This document shows positions 7,461-16,316 of a DNA stretch of 64,000 nucleotides, one piece after another (position 1 is the first letter of the stretch; each line of letters opens with the position of its first letter). The position numbers and the translations under genes were made by a program. Where the stretch lies: assembly GCF_003952185.1 (NCBI RefSeq), contig NZ_RXFS01000008.1, forward strand, positions 186,001 through 250,000, read 5' to 3'. The DNA comes from Variovorax sp. 679. Lineage in GTDB: Bacteria > Pseudomonadota > Gammaproteobacteria > Burkholderiales > Burkholderiaceae_C. Below the pieces are notes generated by a model. It did not search any database, was not told where the DNA came from, and saw nothing but the letters and a program-made list of their open reading frames with translations.

Positions 7461-9404
7461 GTGAGCAGCAGCACTCCATCGATTCCGGGCGAGGCGCCGT
7501 TCGATCCGGCCATCCTCGCGCGCATGGCCAGCGCCATGTTCTCCGCACTGCCGGGCACGCCACCGGCCTCGCTGCCGGGCGCGGCCAGCGGGCTGGTTCC
7601 GGGCGCACAGTTTCCCGCCAACATCGCGCCGCCGGGCTCTCCACTGGCCAGCCCGGCGGGCTTCGGGCCGAGCGTGCCGGGCACGCCGATTCCACAGGGG
7701 CAGATTCCGGGCACCAACCTGCTGCCCGCGTCGCCGACCCAGCTGCCTTCGCTTGCGAACCGTGCGCCGGCTTTGCTGCCGCATGCGGTGGCGGGCAATG
7801 GCGTGCCGGACACGGTGCTATCTGTGGCGCCGGCTTTCGAGCCGCGCTCCGGTGGCTCGGTGCAGGGCGTGCCGCAGGTGAATGCGCCTGTGGCGCCGCA
7901 GGCCGCGGCCTCTCCGTTCTACTTCGTGGGCAGCAGCTACGGGCATCCGTCGGCGGGGGCGAGCGATGACATCGCGATCCACGATCCGTTCGCGGGTCTC
8001 GCGTTGCCCTCGACGACCGCGGGCGTCTCGCCGCAGAGCCCTGCCATGGCACCCGCCGGCCGCGACGCGCAGTTCTACTTCGTCGACGCGGTGCGCCTGC
8101 CCAACGGCTTCGTCACCCCGGCGAAGCCGGATCCGCGCGGACCCGACGCCGTGCCGCTGGCCGGCAGCGGCCAGCATCCGCCGTTCGACGTGCACGCCGT
8201 GCGGCGCGACTTCCCGATCCTGCAGGAACGCGTGAACGGCAGGCAGCTCGTGTGGTTCGACAACGCCGCCACCACGCACAAGCCGCAATCGGTCATTGAC
8301 CGCATCGCGTACTTCTACGAGCACGAGAACTCGAACATCCACCGCGCTGCGCACGAGCTGGCCGCGCGCGCCACCGACGCCTACGAAGGCGCGCGGGAAC
8401 GCGTGCGCAAGTTCATCAATGCGCCCGAGGTTGAGGAAGTGATCTTCGTGCGCGGCACCACCGAGGCCATCAACCTGGTGGCCAGAAGCTGGGGCGGGCA
8501 GCACGTGGGCGAGGGCGACGAGATCATCGTGTCGAATCTCGAGCACCACGCCAACATCGTGCCTTGGCAGCAGCTCGCCGCCGCCAAGGGCGCAAAGCTG
8601 CGCGTGATTCCGGTGGACGACTCGGGCCAGGTGCTGCTCGACGAATACCGCAGGCTGCTGAACGACCGCACGAAGATCGTCGCCGTCACGCAGGTCTCGA
8701 ACGCGCTGGGCACGGTGGTACCGGTGAAGGAGATCGTCGAGCTGGCGCACCGTGCGGGCGCGAAGGCGCTGGTCGACGGAGCGCAGTCGGTCTCGCACAT
8801 GCGCGTGGACGTGCAGGACATTGGCGCCGACTTTTTCGTGTTCTCCGGCCACAAGGTGTTCGGCCCGACCGGCATCGGCGTGGTGTGGGGCAAGCGCGAG
8901 GTGCTGGAAGACATGCCCCCGTGGCAGGGCGGCGGCAACATGATCGCCGACGTGACCTTCGAGAAGACGGTGTTCCAGCCGATCCCGAACAAGTTCGAGG
9001 CCGGCACCGGCAACATCGCCGACGCCGTGGGGCTGGGCGCCGCCATCGATTACGTCAACAAGATCGGCATCGAGAACATCGCGCGCTACGAGCATGACTT
9101 GCTGGTGTACGGTATGGCGCAGCTCGGCGCGATTCCGGGCGTGCGGCTGATCGGCACGGCGGCCGACAAGGCCAGCGTGATGTCATTCGTGCTCGACGGC
9201 TACACCACTGAGGAAGTGGGGCAGGCGCTGAACGAGGAGGGCATTGCGGTGCGCACGGGCCACCATTGCGCGCAGCCGATCCTCCGGCGTTTTGGTGTGG
9301 AGACGACGGTGCGGCCTTCGCTGGCCTTCTACAACACCTTCGACGAGATCGACCGGCTGGTGGCCGTGGTGCGCCGGCTGTCGTCGCAGCGTCGCGCGGG
9401 ATAG
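7461..9404 (+). CDS. Encapsulated cysteine desulfurase (SufS/CsdA type) with disordered cargo-loading N-terminus
   Basis: 647 residues from GTG 7461. Residues about 1-245 are Pro/Ala/Gly-rich and low in structure; they contain a short helix-like FDPAILARMASAMFSALPG (14-32) and two aromatic repeats, SPFYFVGSSYG (151-161) and AQFYFVDAVRLP (203-214). From about 246 a complete type II cysteine desulfurase follows: WFDNAATTHKP, EHHANIVPW (361-369), PLP lysine Lys465 in SGHKVFGP and catalytic Cys603 in RTGHHCAQP. It removes sulfur from cysteine to give alanine and a persulfide. Normal SufS is about 400 residues, so the extra 245 are the targeting region typical of Family 2A cargo. It is translated with the shell gene. 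Its expected location is the shell lumen. Confidence 0.92.
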   Translation: MSSSTPSIPGEAPFDPAILARMASAMFSALPGTPPASLPGAASGLVPGAQFPANIAPPGSPLASPAGFGPSVPGTPIPQGQIPGTNLLPASPTQLPSLANRAPALLPHAVAGNGVPDTVLSVAPAFEPRSGGSVQGVPQVNAPVAPQAAASPFYFVGSSYGHPSAGASDDIAIHDPFAGLALPSTTAGVSPQSPAMAPAGRDAQFYFVDAVRLPNGFVTPAKPDPRGPDAVPLAGSGQHPPFDVHAVRRDFPILQERVNGRQLVWFDNAATTHKPQSVIDRIAYFYEHENSNIHRAAHELAARATDAYEGARERVRKFINAPEVEEVIFVRGTTEAINLVARSWGGQHVGEGDEIIVSNLEHHANIVPWQQLAAAKGAKLRVIPVDDSGQVLLDEYRRLLNDRTKIVAVTQVSNALGTVVPVKEIVELAHRAGAKALVDGAQSVSHMRVDVQDIGADFFVFSGHKVFGPTGIGVVWGKREVLEDMPPWQGGGNMIADVTFEKTVFQPIPNKFEAGTGNIADAVGLGAAIDYVNKIGIENIARYEHDLLVYGMAQLGAIPGVRLIGTAADKASVMSFVLDGYTTEEVGQALNEEGIAVRTGHHCAQPILRRFGVETTVRPSLAFYNTFDEIDRLVAVVRRLSSQRRAG

Positions 9405-9408
9405 ATCG

Positions 9409-10407
9409 TCAGGGCTTCGGCGCGAGGTGGCGGTTGAAGAAGGCCGCCACCTCGGTGTTGAATGCCTTGTGGAAGGCCGTGCGGTCGAAGCCGGGCGCGT
9501 CGCGGCAGATCTCGACCTTGGCTTCGATCTGTGCCTGCGAGCACGGGGCGAGGAAGCCGAAATGCTCGGACTTCTCGGCCACATGCCATTCGGGCGCCAC
9601 GGGAAGGTTGCGGCGGACGGCCGCCACGTTTTCCGGCGTGACGCCGTCGCCGCCATAGGCGGAAGCCCACAGTTCGATCGGAATCGTCACGTTCTTCAGG
9701 CCCTGGGCGTCGAAGAGCATGCTGAGCGGATCGGCGATCACGGCGGCCTTGATGCGGGTGTCGTGCGTGAGCGGCGTGGCCAGAAGGTCCCGGAATCTCT
9801 GCTTCATCCATCCGCACTCCGCGCTTTCCGGCGCCCTTGCGCAGGGGGATGAGGGCAGGGGCGGCAGCCGTTCGAAGTCCGGGCGCGCTCCTGCGAGCAC
9901 GAGGCCCGTGTAGCCGCCCCGGGAGAAACCATGGAAACCGATCTGGTCGGCGGCGATCCTGTCGTGCGCGGGCCACTGCTGGAGCATGTGGTCGATCAGG
10001 CGCTTGATGTCGGTGGTGCGCGTCGCGAGTGCGGAGATCCTGTCGTTGGGGCCGCCGCGGATCTGGAAGTTGTCTTCCGAATGGCTGATGGCCGCGACGA
10101 TGAAGCCCGCGTCGGCCAGCGCCTGTGCCGTGTCGTGGTGGCCGAGGAAGGAGCCGCCGTAGCCGTGCGAGATCACGATCAGCGGCAGATGCGCGCCCGG
10201 CGGGAGCGGGCAGTCCCGCACTCCCTGGATCGTGGTGCGGCCGAGCCTGATCTCGCCAGCGGGCGCAGCGCAGGGCGTCCACACGGCACCCTGCATCGCC
10301 GGGCCCTCGCGGTCGGCGGGAATCTCGATGGTGCTGAAGCCGGCGGCATGGGCGAGCGTGGCCGTGAGGCAGGCGGCGGCGAGGCAGAGAGTGCGAAGGA
10401 GGCTCAT
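9409..10407 (-). CDS. Secreted alpha/beta-hydrolase (dienelactone hydrolase/platelet-activating-factor acetylhydrolase-like)
   Basis: 332 residues with a signal peptide (MSLLRTLCLAAACLTATLAHA). The fold signs are LIVISHGYGGSF (oxyanion strand) and GFHGFSRGGYT with Ser as nucleophile in G-F-S-R-G-G; a late His in EKSEHFGFLAP is the likely catalytic base. The related YtcJ/PAF-AH-like predicted dienelactone hydrolases act on esters outside the cytosol. Several cysteines in the mature part suggest periplasmic disulfides. It is convergent with the desulfurase gene, four bases apart. The substrate is unknown. Confidence 0.78.
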   Translation of the reverse strand: MSLLRTLCLAAACLTATLAHAAGFSTIEIPADREGPAMQGAVWTPCAAPAGEIRLGRTTIQGVRDCPLPPGAHLPLIVISHGYGGSFLGHHDTAQALADAGFIVAAISHSEDNFQIRGGPNDRISALATRTTDIKRLIDHMLQQWPAHDRIAADQIGFHGFSRGGYTGLVLAGARPDFERLPPLPSSPCARAPESAECGWMKQRFRDLLATPLTHDTRIKAAVIADPLSMLFDAQGLKNVTIPIELWASAYGGDGVTPENVAAVRRNLPVAPEWHVAEKSEHFGFLAPCSQAQIEAKVEICRDAPGFDRTAFHKAFNTEVAAFFNRHLAPKP

Positions 10408-10525
10408 GCGCGGCAGTGTGCTGCTCTTCGCCGTGGGCCGCTTAGCAGACTTTGCTGTGTTCGCGGGGCCCGGGAAGCAGCGCGCTATGCTCCATGACTG
10501 TCAAAACATTGTTGCTCGCCTTCGA

Positions 10526-11884
10526 ATGTCCTTGTCCCAAGCTTCTTCCTCCGTGCCTCAGGCTGCCGACGAATCCTGCGACGTGCTGGTCGTCGGCGGA
10601 GGCCCCGCCGGCTCGACCATCGCCGCGCTGCTGGCGCGGCAGGGCCGCAAGGTGGTGTTGCTCGAGAAGGCGCACCACCCGCGCTTTCACATCGGCGAAT
10701 CGCTGCTGCCGGCGAACGTGGAGCTGTTCGAGAAGCTCGGCGTGCGCGACCAGGTCGAGAAGATCGGCATGCCCAAGTTCGGCATCGAATTCGTCTCGCC
10801 CGAGCACGAGCACCGCAGCTACGTGGACTTCGCCGAGGGCCTGGACAAGTCGCTCGACTCCGCCTGGCAGGTGCGCCGCTCGGAGCTCGACGAGCTGCTG
10901 TTCCGCAACGCGGCCACCTGCGGCGCGCAGGCCATCGAGGGCTGCAAGGTGCGCGACGTGGCCTTCGATGCCGACGGCGCCACGGTCAAGGCCGAGATGG
11001 ATGACGGCGCGCGCCGCAACTGGCGCGCCCGCTTCGTGGTCGACGCCACCGGCCGCGACACGCTGCTGGCCAACAAATTCCGCTGCAAGGAAAAGAACCC
11101 CGACCACAACAGCACCGCGCTCTTCGGCCACTTCACCAATGCCGAGCGGCTCGAAGGCAAGAAGGAAGGCAACATCAGCATCTGCTGGTTCCCGCACGGC
11201 TGGTTCTGGTTCATTCCGCTGGCCGACGGCACCACCAGCGTGGGCGCCGTGTGCTGGCCGTACTACCTGAAGACGCGCGACAAGCCGCTCAAGGAATTCT
11301 TCTACGACACCATCGCCACCTGCCCGGTGCTGGTCGACCGCCTGAAGAACGCCACGCTGGTCGACGACGCGGTGCATGCCACCGGCAACTTCTCGTACTC
11401 GAGCACCCATGCCACCGGCGACCGCTACCTGATGCTGGGCGACGCCTTCACCTTCATCGACCCGATGTTCTCCTCAGGCGTGTACCTCGCGATGCACAGC
11501 GCCTTCGACGGTGCAGAGCTGGTTGCAACGGCGCTTGACCGGCCGGCCGGGTTGGCGGCCGCGCGCAAGGGCTTCGAGGCCATGATGCGCAAGGGGCCGC
11601 GCGAGTACTCGTGGTTCATCTACCGCGTGACCAACCCGACCATCCGCGAGATGTTCATGTACCCGGGCAATCCGTTCCGCGTGAAGGAAGGACTGATGAC
11701 GCTGCTGGCCGGCGACATCTACCGTGGCACGCCGTCGCGCGGGCCGATCGGCATGTTCAAGGTGCTGTACTACCTCATCTCGGTTTCGCACCTGCGGCGA
11801 ACGTGGGAGGGGTGGAAGCGGCACCGCTTCAACATCCGCGACATGGGGATGCTGAAGGGCGAAACCATCCTCAAGTCGGACTGA
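10526..11884 (+). CDS. FAD-dependent oxidoreductase of the flavin halogenase family
   Basis: 452 residues from ATG 10526. It has the FAD motif GGGPAGS (24-30), the PRFHIGESLLP segment (52-62) shared by flavin halogenases and related hydroxylases, the halogenase signature GWFWFIP (225-231, W-x-W-x-I-P) and YLMLGDAFTFIDPMFSSGV (301-319). This combination fits the phenol/pyrrole-type flavin-dependent halogenases, which use FADH2, O2 and halide to chlorinate or brominate aromatic or carrier-bound substrates; similar genes also sit in aryl-polyene clusters without proven halogenation. No flavin reductase, carrier protein or NRPS is adjacent, so the substrate is open. Its end overlaps the convergent racemase-like gene by 14 bases. 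Several upstream in-frame starts are less likely. Confidence 0.8.
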   Translation: MSLSQASSSVPQAADESCDVLVVGGGPAGSTIAALLARQGRKVVLLEKAHHPRFHIGESLLPANVELFEKLGVRDQVEKIGMPKFGIEFVSPEHEHRSYVDFAEGLDKSLDSAWQVRRSELDELLFRNAATCGAQAIEGCKVRDVAFDADGATVKAEMDDGARRNWRARFVVDATGRDTLLANKFRCKEKNPDHNSTALFGHFTNAERLEGKKEGNISICWFPHGWFWFIPLADGTTSVGAVCWPYYLKTRDKPLKEFFYDTIATCPVLVDRLKNATLVDDAVHATGNFSYSSTHATGDRYLMLGDAFTFIDPMFSSGVYLAMHSAFDGAELVATALDRPAGLAAARKGFEAMMRKGPREYSWFIYRVTNPTIREMFMYPGNPFRVKEGLMTLLAGDIYRGTPSRGPIGMFKVLYYLISVSHLRRTWEGWKRHRFNIRDMGMLKGETILKSD

Positions 11885-12533
11885 GTGCCAGCGCGACGGC
11901 GTGCGCGGTGCCCGGCCCGGGGCTGCTGAGCACGTCGATGCCGAGGTCGGACAACGCATCGGCCACGGGAGTCATCGAAGCCTGCGCCAGAACCACGACA
12001 TCGGCCTTGTCCGCTGCGGCGCGGATCGAGCGGGCCAGGGTCTCGATGTAGCGCGCGCTGTCGCCGGCTTCGAAATGCGGCCACGCATCCTCGACCAGCA
12101 GGGTCGAGGGCTGCACCTCGACGCCCGCGTCTTTCGCAGCGGAAAAAACCAGCTCCCTTGTCGGCGCGAGCGTGCTTTCGAGCGCCGCCACGATCAGCAC
12201 GCGCGGGCCTGAGCGTACCGCGAGCTCGGCCATGGCGCGGTCGATGCGCAGGGCCTGGAACGCATCGCCCGTCGGTGTCCGCTCGGCGATGGCGCCGATG
12301 GTCGAGCAGGTGCACACGACTACCTTCTCGCCGCCAGAGGCCGCTTCGCGCATGGCGTTGTGGACGCGGGCGATCAGGCCCGCGTGCGCCACCCCGAGGG
12401 CGCGCGCATCGGCCAGCAGGTCTTCGCGCACCACGTGGCGTGCATGCAGGCCGGGCGCGATTTCGTTCACCAACCGCTCGAAGGTCGGCACATGCACCTG
12501 TGCCGTATGCAGGAAGGCCAGCGCGCCGCGCAT
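11871..12533 (-). CDS. Asp/Glu racemase-superfamily protein
   Basis: 220 residues. The N-terminal lobe has VVVCTCSTIGA with Cys74 or Cys76 at the first catalytic cysteine position. The second half has VVVLAQASMTPV where true racemases carry a second catalytic cysteine, so a two-base racemase mechanism looks impossible; the protein may be a decarboxylase/isomerase-like member of the superfamily. It lies 4 bases downstream of a ketopantoate reductase-like gene on the same strand, and the two are probably cotranscribed. Family firm, reaction unknown. Confidence 0.75.
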   Translation of the reverse strand: MRGALAFLHTAQVHVPTFERLVNEIAPGLHARHVVREDLLADARALGVAHAGLIARVHNAMREAASGGEKVVVCTCSTIGAIAERTPTGDAFQALRIDRAMAELAVRSGPRVLIVAALESTLAPTRELVFSAAKDAGVEVQPSTLLVEDAWPHFEAGDSARYIETLARSIRAAADKADVVVLAQASMTPVADALSDLGIDVLSSPGPGTAHAVALALSPT

Positions 12534-12537
12534 GGCC

Positions 12538-13476
12538 TCAGGCGTTCGCCGCGGTGCGGGCGCGCCGTGCCTCGTAGGCCTTGAGGTGCACGTACGCCGT
12601 GCGCAGCACCGTCGGCACCGGCGAGTTGCCGGGAGCGGCCCGGCCCAGCAGGTCGCCGACGATGTGATCGGCCTCCACGGCAGCGCCGCGCGCCATGTCC
12701 TTGTACATCGACGCCGTCATCGGGGAGCCGGCGGCCGTGATGATGGCGCGGCCGCGCTGCACGGCGGCGGGGCGAGGCGCGAAGCCGTTGTGGGCGGCGA
12801 TGGCGCAGCACTCGTCGAAGATCGACAGTGCCACGTCCTGTCCGCCGGCGGCCACGATGTCGCCGATGGAGGCGTGCATCAGGCTGGTGAGGCCGGCCGC
12901 CGAGGCGATGAAGACCCACTTCTCCCACATGTCCTGCGAGATGTTCTCGCTGGCGGTGGCGTCGAACTTCGCGCCGGCGAACTGCGCCGCGATGGCATCG
13001 ACACGGGCCGAGCGGCCGCCCGCGCGTTCGCCGAAGCTCAGGCCGTGCATGTCGTTGAGGTGCTGCACGCGGCCTTCGTCGTCGAGCGTCGCGGAGATCA
13101 TGCACAGGCCGCCCAGCACGCGCTCGCCGCCGAAGCGCCCGGCCAGCCGGTCGATGTGGCTCATGCCGTTGAGCAGCGGGAGGATCACGGTGTCGGGGCC
13201 GACGGCGGGCGCGAACGAGTCCATCGTCGAATCGAGGTCGTAGGCCTTGCTGCCGACCACGATCACGTCGTAGGGGCCGTCGATGTTGTCGGCGAGTACG
13301 TGCCTGGGAGTGGGCAGGTTCAAGTTGCCGAAGGGGCTCTGCACCACCAGCCCGGTCTTCGCGAGCTGCGCCGCGCGGCGCGGGCGCAGCAGGAAGGTGA
13401 CGTCGCGTCCCGCCTCCAGCAGACGGCCGCCGAAATAACCACCGAGTGCGCCGGCACCCACCACCAGAAATCTCAT
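12538..13476 (-). CDS. Ketopantoate reductase-family (ApbA/PanE) 2-dehydropantoate 2-reductase
   Basis: 312 residues. The N-terminal Rossmann motif is FLVVGAGALGGYFGGRLLEAG; the family's central Asn-containing PLLNGMSH and the WEKWVFIASAAGLTSLM helix with the conserved Lys (about 187) follow, with C-terminal SMYKDMARGAAVEADHIVGD. PanE reduces ketopantoate to pantoate with NADPH for coenzyme A synthesis; many bacteria carry several paralogues of other 2-oxo acid specificity. Pairing with a racemase-superfamily gene rather than panB/panC suggests a catabolic paralogue. Cytosolic. Confidence 0.85.
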   Translation of the reverse strand: MRFLVVGAGALGGYFGGRLLEAGRDVTFLLRPRRAAQLAKTGLVVQSPFGNLNLPTPRHVLADNIDGPYDVIVVGSKAYDLDSTMDSFAPAVGPDTVILPLLNGMSHIDRLAGRFGGERVLGGLCMISATLDDEGRVQHLNDMHGLSFGERAGGRSARVDAIAAQFAGAKFDATASENISQDMWEKWVFIASAAGLTSLMHASIGDIVAAGGQDVALSIFDECCAIAAHNGFAPRPAAVQRGRAIITAAGSPMTASMYKDMARGAAVEADHIVGDLLGRAAPGNSPVPTVLRTAYVHLKAYEARRARTAANA

Positions 13477-13551
13477 CGCGCTTCGCTCCTGAGTCAGACA
13501 GACACAAAAAAAGATCGGAGGCGATGATGCCCGGGATCGCCGGCGCGTGCT

Positions 13552-14769
13552 TCAGGCCGGCGCCTTCTCCAGCAGCCGTCGGCGGGCAAACGGCGAGAGG
13601 TCGAGCGCGCTCTTGCGCCCCAGCACGTGGTCGGCGATGGCGTCGCCAAGCCCGGCCGAGTGCTTGAAGCCATGGCCGGAGCAGGCCGAGACGACGAGCA
13701 CGCCGGGCAGGCCGTCGAGCGCGTCGATCACGAAGCGGCGGTCGGGTGTCACGGTGTACATGCAGGCGCGGGCCTTGAGGGCGCGGCCGCCGATCTGCGG
13801 GAAGCGGCCGGCCACGCGGTCGCGGTACATGGCGGCGGTTTCTTCCGCGCTCACGTTACGGTCGATGGTGTCCGGCGTGGTGGCGGCCACGTACTGTTCG
13901 GTCGCCACCTTGAGCGCCGGCTGCGACGGGTCGGAGGCCGGGAAGCCGTACATGTAGTCTTCCGGGCCGTCGCCGAACATCCAGATGAAGATGGGAAAGC
14001 GCCCGGGCGCGAAGTCTTCGGTGGCGCTGCCGGTGTCGAACCAGTGCATCACCTGGCGGTGCACGGAGAAATCGGCCTGCCAGTCGGCCCGGGCCTGCGT
14101 GCCCAGGAAGGCCGGCAGCCATGCACCGGCCGACACCACGACGCGGTCGGCTGTGAAGCTCGCGGTGGCCGTGCGCACGCGCAGAACGTCGCCGTTGCCT
14201 ACAGGCTCGACGGCTTCCACGCGTTCGTTGGTGCGAATCTGCGCACCGGAGGCGCGGGCCACGGCCAGCTGGGCGCCGATGGCGTCCTCGGGCCGCACGA
14301 AGCCGGCCTCGGGCTCGAAGTAGCCGATCTCGTCGCCCTGCAGGTTGAACTGCGGAAAGCGTGCGCGGATGCCGGCCGCATCGAGCACTTCGTGCGCGAT
14401 GCCGAAGCGCTCGGCGCAGGCGATGGTGCGGCGCACGAAGTCGGACTTGCCGTGGTGCTCGGCGACACGGTCGCGCGGCGCGAGGATCAGGCCGCCGGTG
14501 GTGGTCATGAGCGGCTTGCCGGTGCGCGCCTCGAGCTCGCGCCAGATGGCGTGCGAGCGCTGCACGAAGGGCACGTACTCATCGCCTTCGCCGATGGCCA
14601 GCCGCGTGATGCGCGAGTCGCCATGCGAGGAGCCGAGGTCGTGCGGCGGGGAGAACTGGTCGATGCCCAGCACGCGTGCGCCGCGCTGCGAGAGCTGGTA
14701 GAGCGTGGCGGCGCCGAGTGCGCCGAGACCGACGACGATGACGTCGTAGTGGGAGGATGACTGGGTCAC
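13552..14769 (-). CDS. solA: N-methyl-L-tryptophan oxidase-like flavoprotein (MSOX/SolA family)
   Basis: 405 residues from GTG 14769, which has a CAGGACG site just upstream; in-frame ATGs at 14811 and 14838 would add 14-23 residues before the conserved domain. The FAD motif VGLGALGAATL lies at residues 13-23 and GSSHGDSRITRLAIGEGDEY follows, as in monomeric sarcosine and N-methyltryptophan oxidases. ARACMYTVTPDRRFVID carries Cys336, the residue that binds FAD covalently in this family. These enzymes oxidise N-methyl amino acids to the amino acid, formaldehyde and H2O2. Length is slightly above the usual 370-390. The exact substrate is inferred. Confidence 0.85.
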   Translation of the reverse strand: MTQSSSHYDVIVVGLGALGAATLYQLSQRGARVLGIDQFSPPHDLGSSHGDSRITRLAIGEGDEYVPFVQRSHAIWRELEARTGKPLMTTTGGLILAPRDRVAEHHGKSDFVRRTIACAERFGIAHEVLDAAGIRARFPQFNLQGDEIGYFEPEAGFVRPEDAIGAQLAVARASGAQIRTNERVEAVEPVGNGDVLRVRTATASFTADRVVVSAGAWLPAFLGTQARADWQADFSVHRQVMHWFDTGSATEDFAPGRFPIFIWMFGDGPEDYMYGFPASDPSQPALKVATEQYVAATTPDTIDRNVSAEETAAMYRDRVAGRFPQIGGRALKARACMYTVTPDRRFVIDALDGLPGVLVVSACSGHGFKHSAGLGDAIADHVLGRKSALDLSPFARRRLLEKAPA

Positions 14770-14919
14770 TGATGCGTCCTGCGCTTCGATGAGGTTGGAG
14801 GTGCGCAACATCTTGCCGCCGTTCGCGCAGGGCCGCATGAACTTTTCCAGAAAAGGTCTTGAGCGCTTCGCATAATCGCGTTCGTCATTTCCGACCCCCT
14901 CATCAAAGGAGCTTCACCC

Positions 14920-15474
14920 ATGGCCCAGACCCGGATCGCTGTCATCGTCGGCAGCCTGCGCAAGGATTCGTACAACCACAAGCTGGCCCTCGCGCTCGCG
15001 CACCTCGCGCCCTCGGACTTCACCTTCGAAACCCTGCGCATCGACGACCTGCCGCTGTACAACCAGGACGACGATGGCAACCAGGCGCCCGCAGTGAAGC
15101 GCCTGAAGACCGAGATCGCGGCGGCCGACGGCCTGCTGTTCGTCACCCCCGAATACAACCGCTCGATTCCCGGCGTGCTGAAGAACGCCATCGACCATGC
15201 CTCGCGCCCCTACGGCCAGAGCGCCTGGGCGGGCAAGCCGGCCGGCGTGGTCGGCATCTCGGTGGGCGCCATCGGTACCGCGCTGGCGCAGCAGCACCTG
15301 CGCAACATCCTGGCGTACCTCGACGTGCCCACGCTGGGCGCGCCCGAAGTGTTCCTGCAGGCCAAGGAAGACCTGTTCGACGACAAGGGCCACATCGGCA
15401 ATGAAGGCTCGAAGAAGTTCCTGCAGGGCTGGATGGACAAGTACGTCGCGTGGGTCAAGAGCCACTCGGCCTGA
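14920..15474 (+). CDS. NADPH-dependent FMN reductase (ChrR/azobenzene reductase-like)
   Basis: 184 residues. A flavodoxin-like fold with the FMN phosphate loop GSLRKDSYNHKLA (12-24) and the VTPEYNRSIPGVLKNAIDHA segment that contacts the isoalloxazine ring. Enzymes of this family (ChrR, YieF, Ef1 azobenzene reductase) reduce quinones, chromate or azo dyes in the cytosol and limit redox cycling. It is convergent with an AzoR-type reductase, sharing one bidirectional terminator. ATG 14920 follows a AAAGGAG site. Confidence 0.88.
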   Translation: MAQTRIAVIVGSLRKDSYNHKLALALAHLAPSDFTFETLRIDDLPLYNQDDDGNQAPAVKRLKTEIAAADGLLFVTPEYNRSIPGVLKNAIDHASRPYGQSAWAGKPAGVVGISVGAIGTALAQQHLRNILAYLDVPTLGAPEVFLQAKEDLFDDKGHIGNEGSKKFLQGWMDKYVAWVKSHSA

Positions 15475-15493
15475 GCCACACGCCCCACAAAGC

Positions 15494-15525
15494 AAAAAAG
15501 CCGCCCTTGCCGGGCGGCTTTTTTG
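15494..15525. terminator. Bidirectional terminator between FMN reductase and azoR
   Basis: Stem GCCGCCC / GGGCGGC (15500-15506 with 15512-15518) flanked by six A on the left and six T on the right, so it can work on both strands for the two convergent genes. Confidence 0.9.
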
Positions 15526-15541
15526 TTTGCGCGGAAGACGC

Positions 15542-16189
15542 TCAGGCTGCGATCGCGGCGTCGCGCTGGTTCGCGGCTTCGGCCGTCGCCACCAGGATGT
15601 CGGCACGGGCCGATGCCAGGGCGCTGTTGCGGGCTTCGTCGCCCATCGCCACGCCCTCGGCGCGCACGATGCGCACGTCGGTGATGCCGAAGAAGCCGAA
15701 GACTGCCTTGAGGTAGCTCTCCTGGTGTTCCATGGCCTGGCCGCCTTCGCTGGTCGAATAGACGCCACCGCGGCTGGAGGCGACGATGATGGTCTTGCCG
15801 CCGGCCAGGCCCACGGGGCCCTTGTCGGTGTACTTGAAGGTGCGGCCGACCTGGCCGAGGCGGTCGATCCAGGCCTTCAGCTGCGTCGGGATCGAGAAGT
15901 TGTAGAACGGCGTGCCGATGACGACCACGTCCGAGGCCAGGAACTGGCTCACCAGCTTTTCGGACAGAGCGTTCTCGCGCACCTGGGCTTCGGTGGGCTG
16001 GGCCTGCACGCCGATCTTGATGCCCAGCGCGTCGGCACCGAAGTGCGAGGGAGCGTCGACGGCCAGGTCGAGGTATTCGACGGCGGTGTCGGGATGGGCG
16101 GCGCGCCATGCGGTCACGACTTCGGCCGAGAGCAGGCGCGAGGTCGAGTTGGTGCCGAGGATGCTGGAGTCGATGTGGAGCAGCTTCAT
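15542..16189 (-). CDS. azoR: FMN-dependent NADH-azoreductase
   Basis: 215 residues from ATG 16189 (a TTG three codons upstream is less likely). The flavodoxin-like AzoR fold shows the HIDSSILGTNSTSR phosphate loop (7-20), TPFYNFSIPTQLKAWIDR and ASSRGGVYS near FMN. AzoR reduces azo compounds and quinones with NADH in the cytosol. It is divergent from a LysR gene across 127 bases, the common arrangement of a LysR regulator with its target. Confidence 0.9.
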   Translation of the reverse strand: MKLLHIDSSILGTNSTSRLLSAEVVTAWRAAHPDTAVEYLDLAVDAPSHFGADALGIKIGVQAQPTEAQVRENALSEKLVSQFLASDVVVIGTPFYNFSIPTQLKAWIDRLGQVGRTFKYTDKGPVGLAGGKTIIVASSRGGVYSTSEGGQAMEHQESYLKAVFGFFGITDVRIVRAEGVAMGDEARNSALASARADILVATAEAANQRDAAIAA

Positions 16190-16316
16190 TTCAATCAATC
16201 ACTTTCTGTGTTGGCTGTCGGCGCTCAATGTGGCCGGCGGATGTGAGAATTCTATTTTTCGACCGAGTGGGTGATAAGTAGCCAAAAATTGCCTAGATCG
16301 TTCCATCTGCAGGACA
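16190..16316. promoter_or_regulatory. Divergent azoR/lysR control region
   Basis: 127 bases between the divergent azoR and lysR starts, locally A/T-rich (TTCTATTTTTCG, GATAAGTAGCC, CAAAAATTGCC). Both promoters and a T-N11-A LysR box must lie here; the exact box cannot be assigned by eye. Confidence 0.5.
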
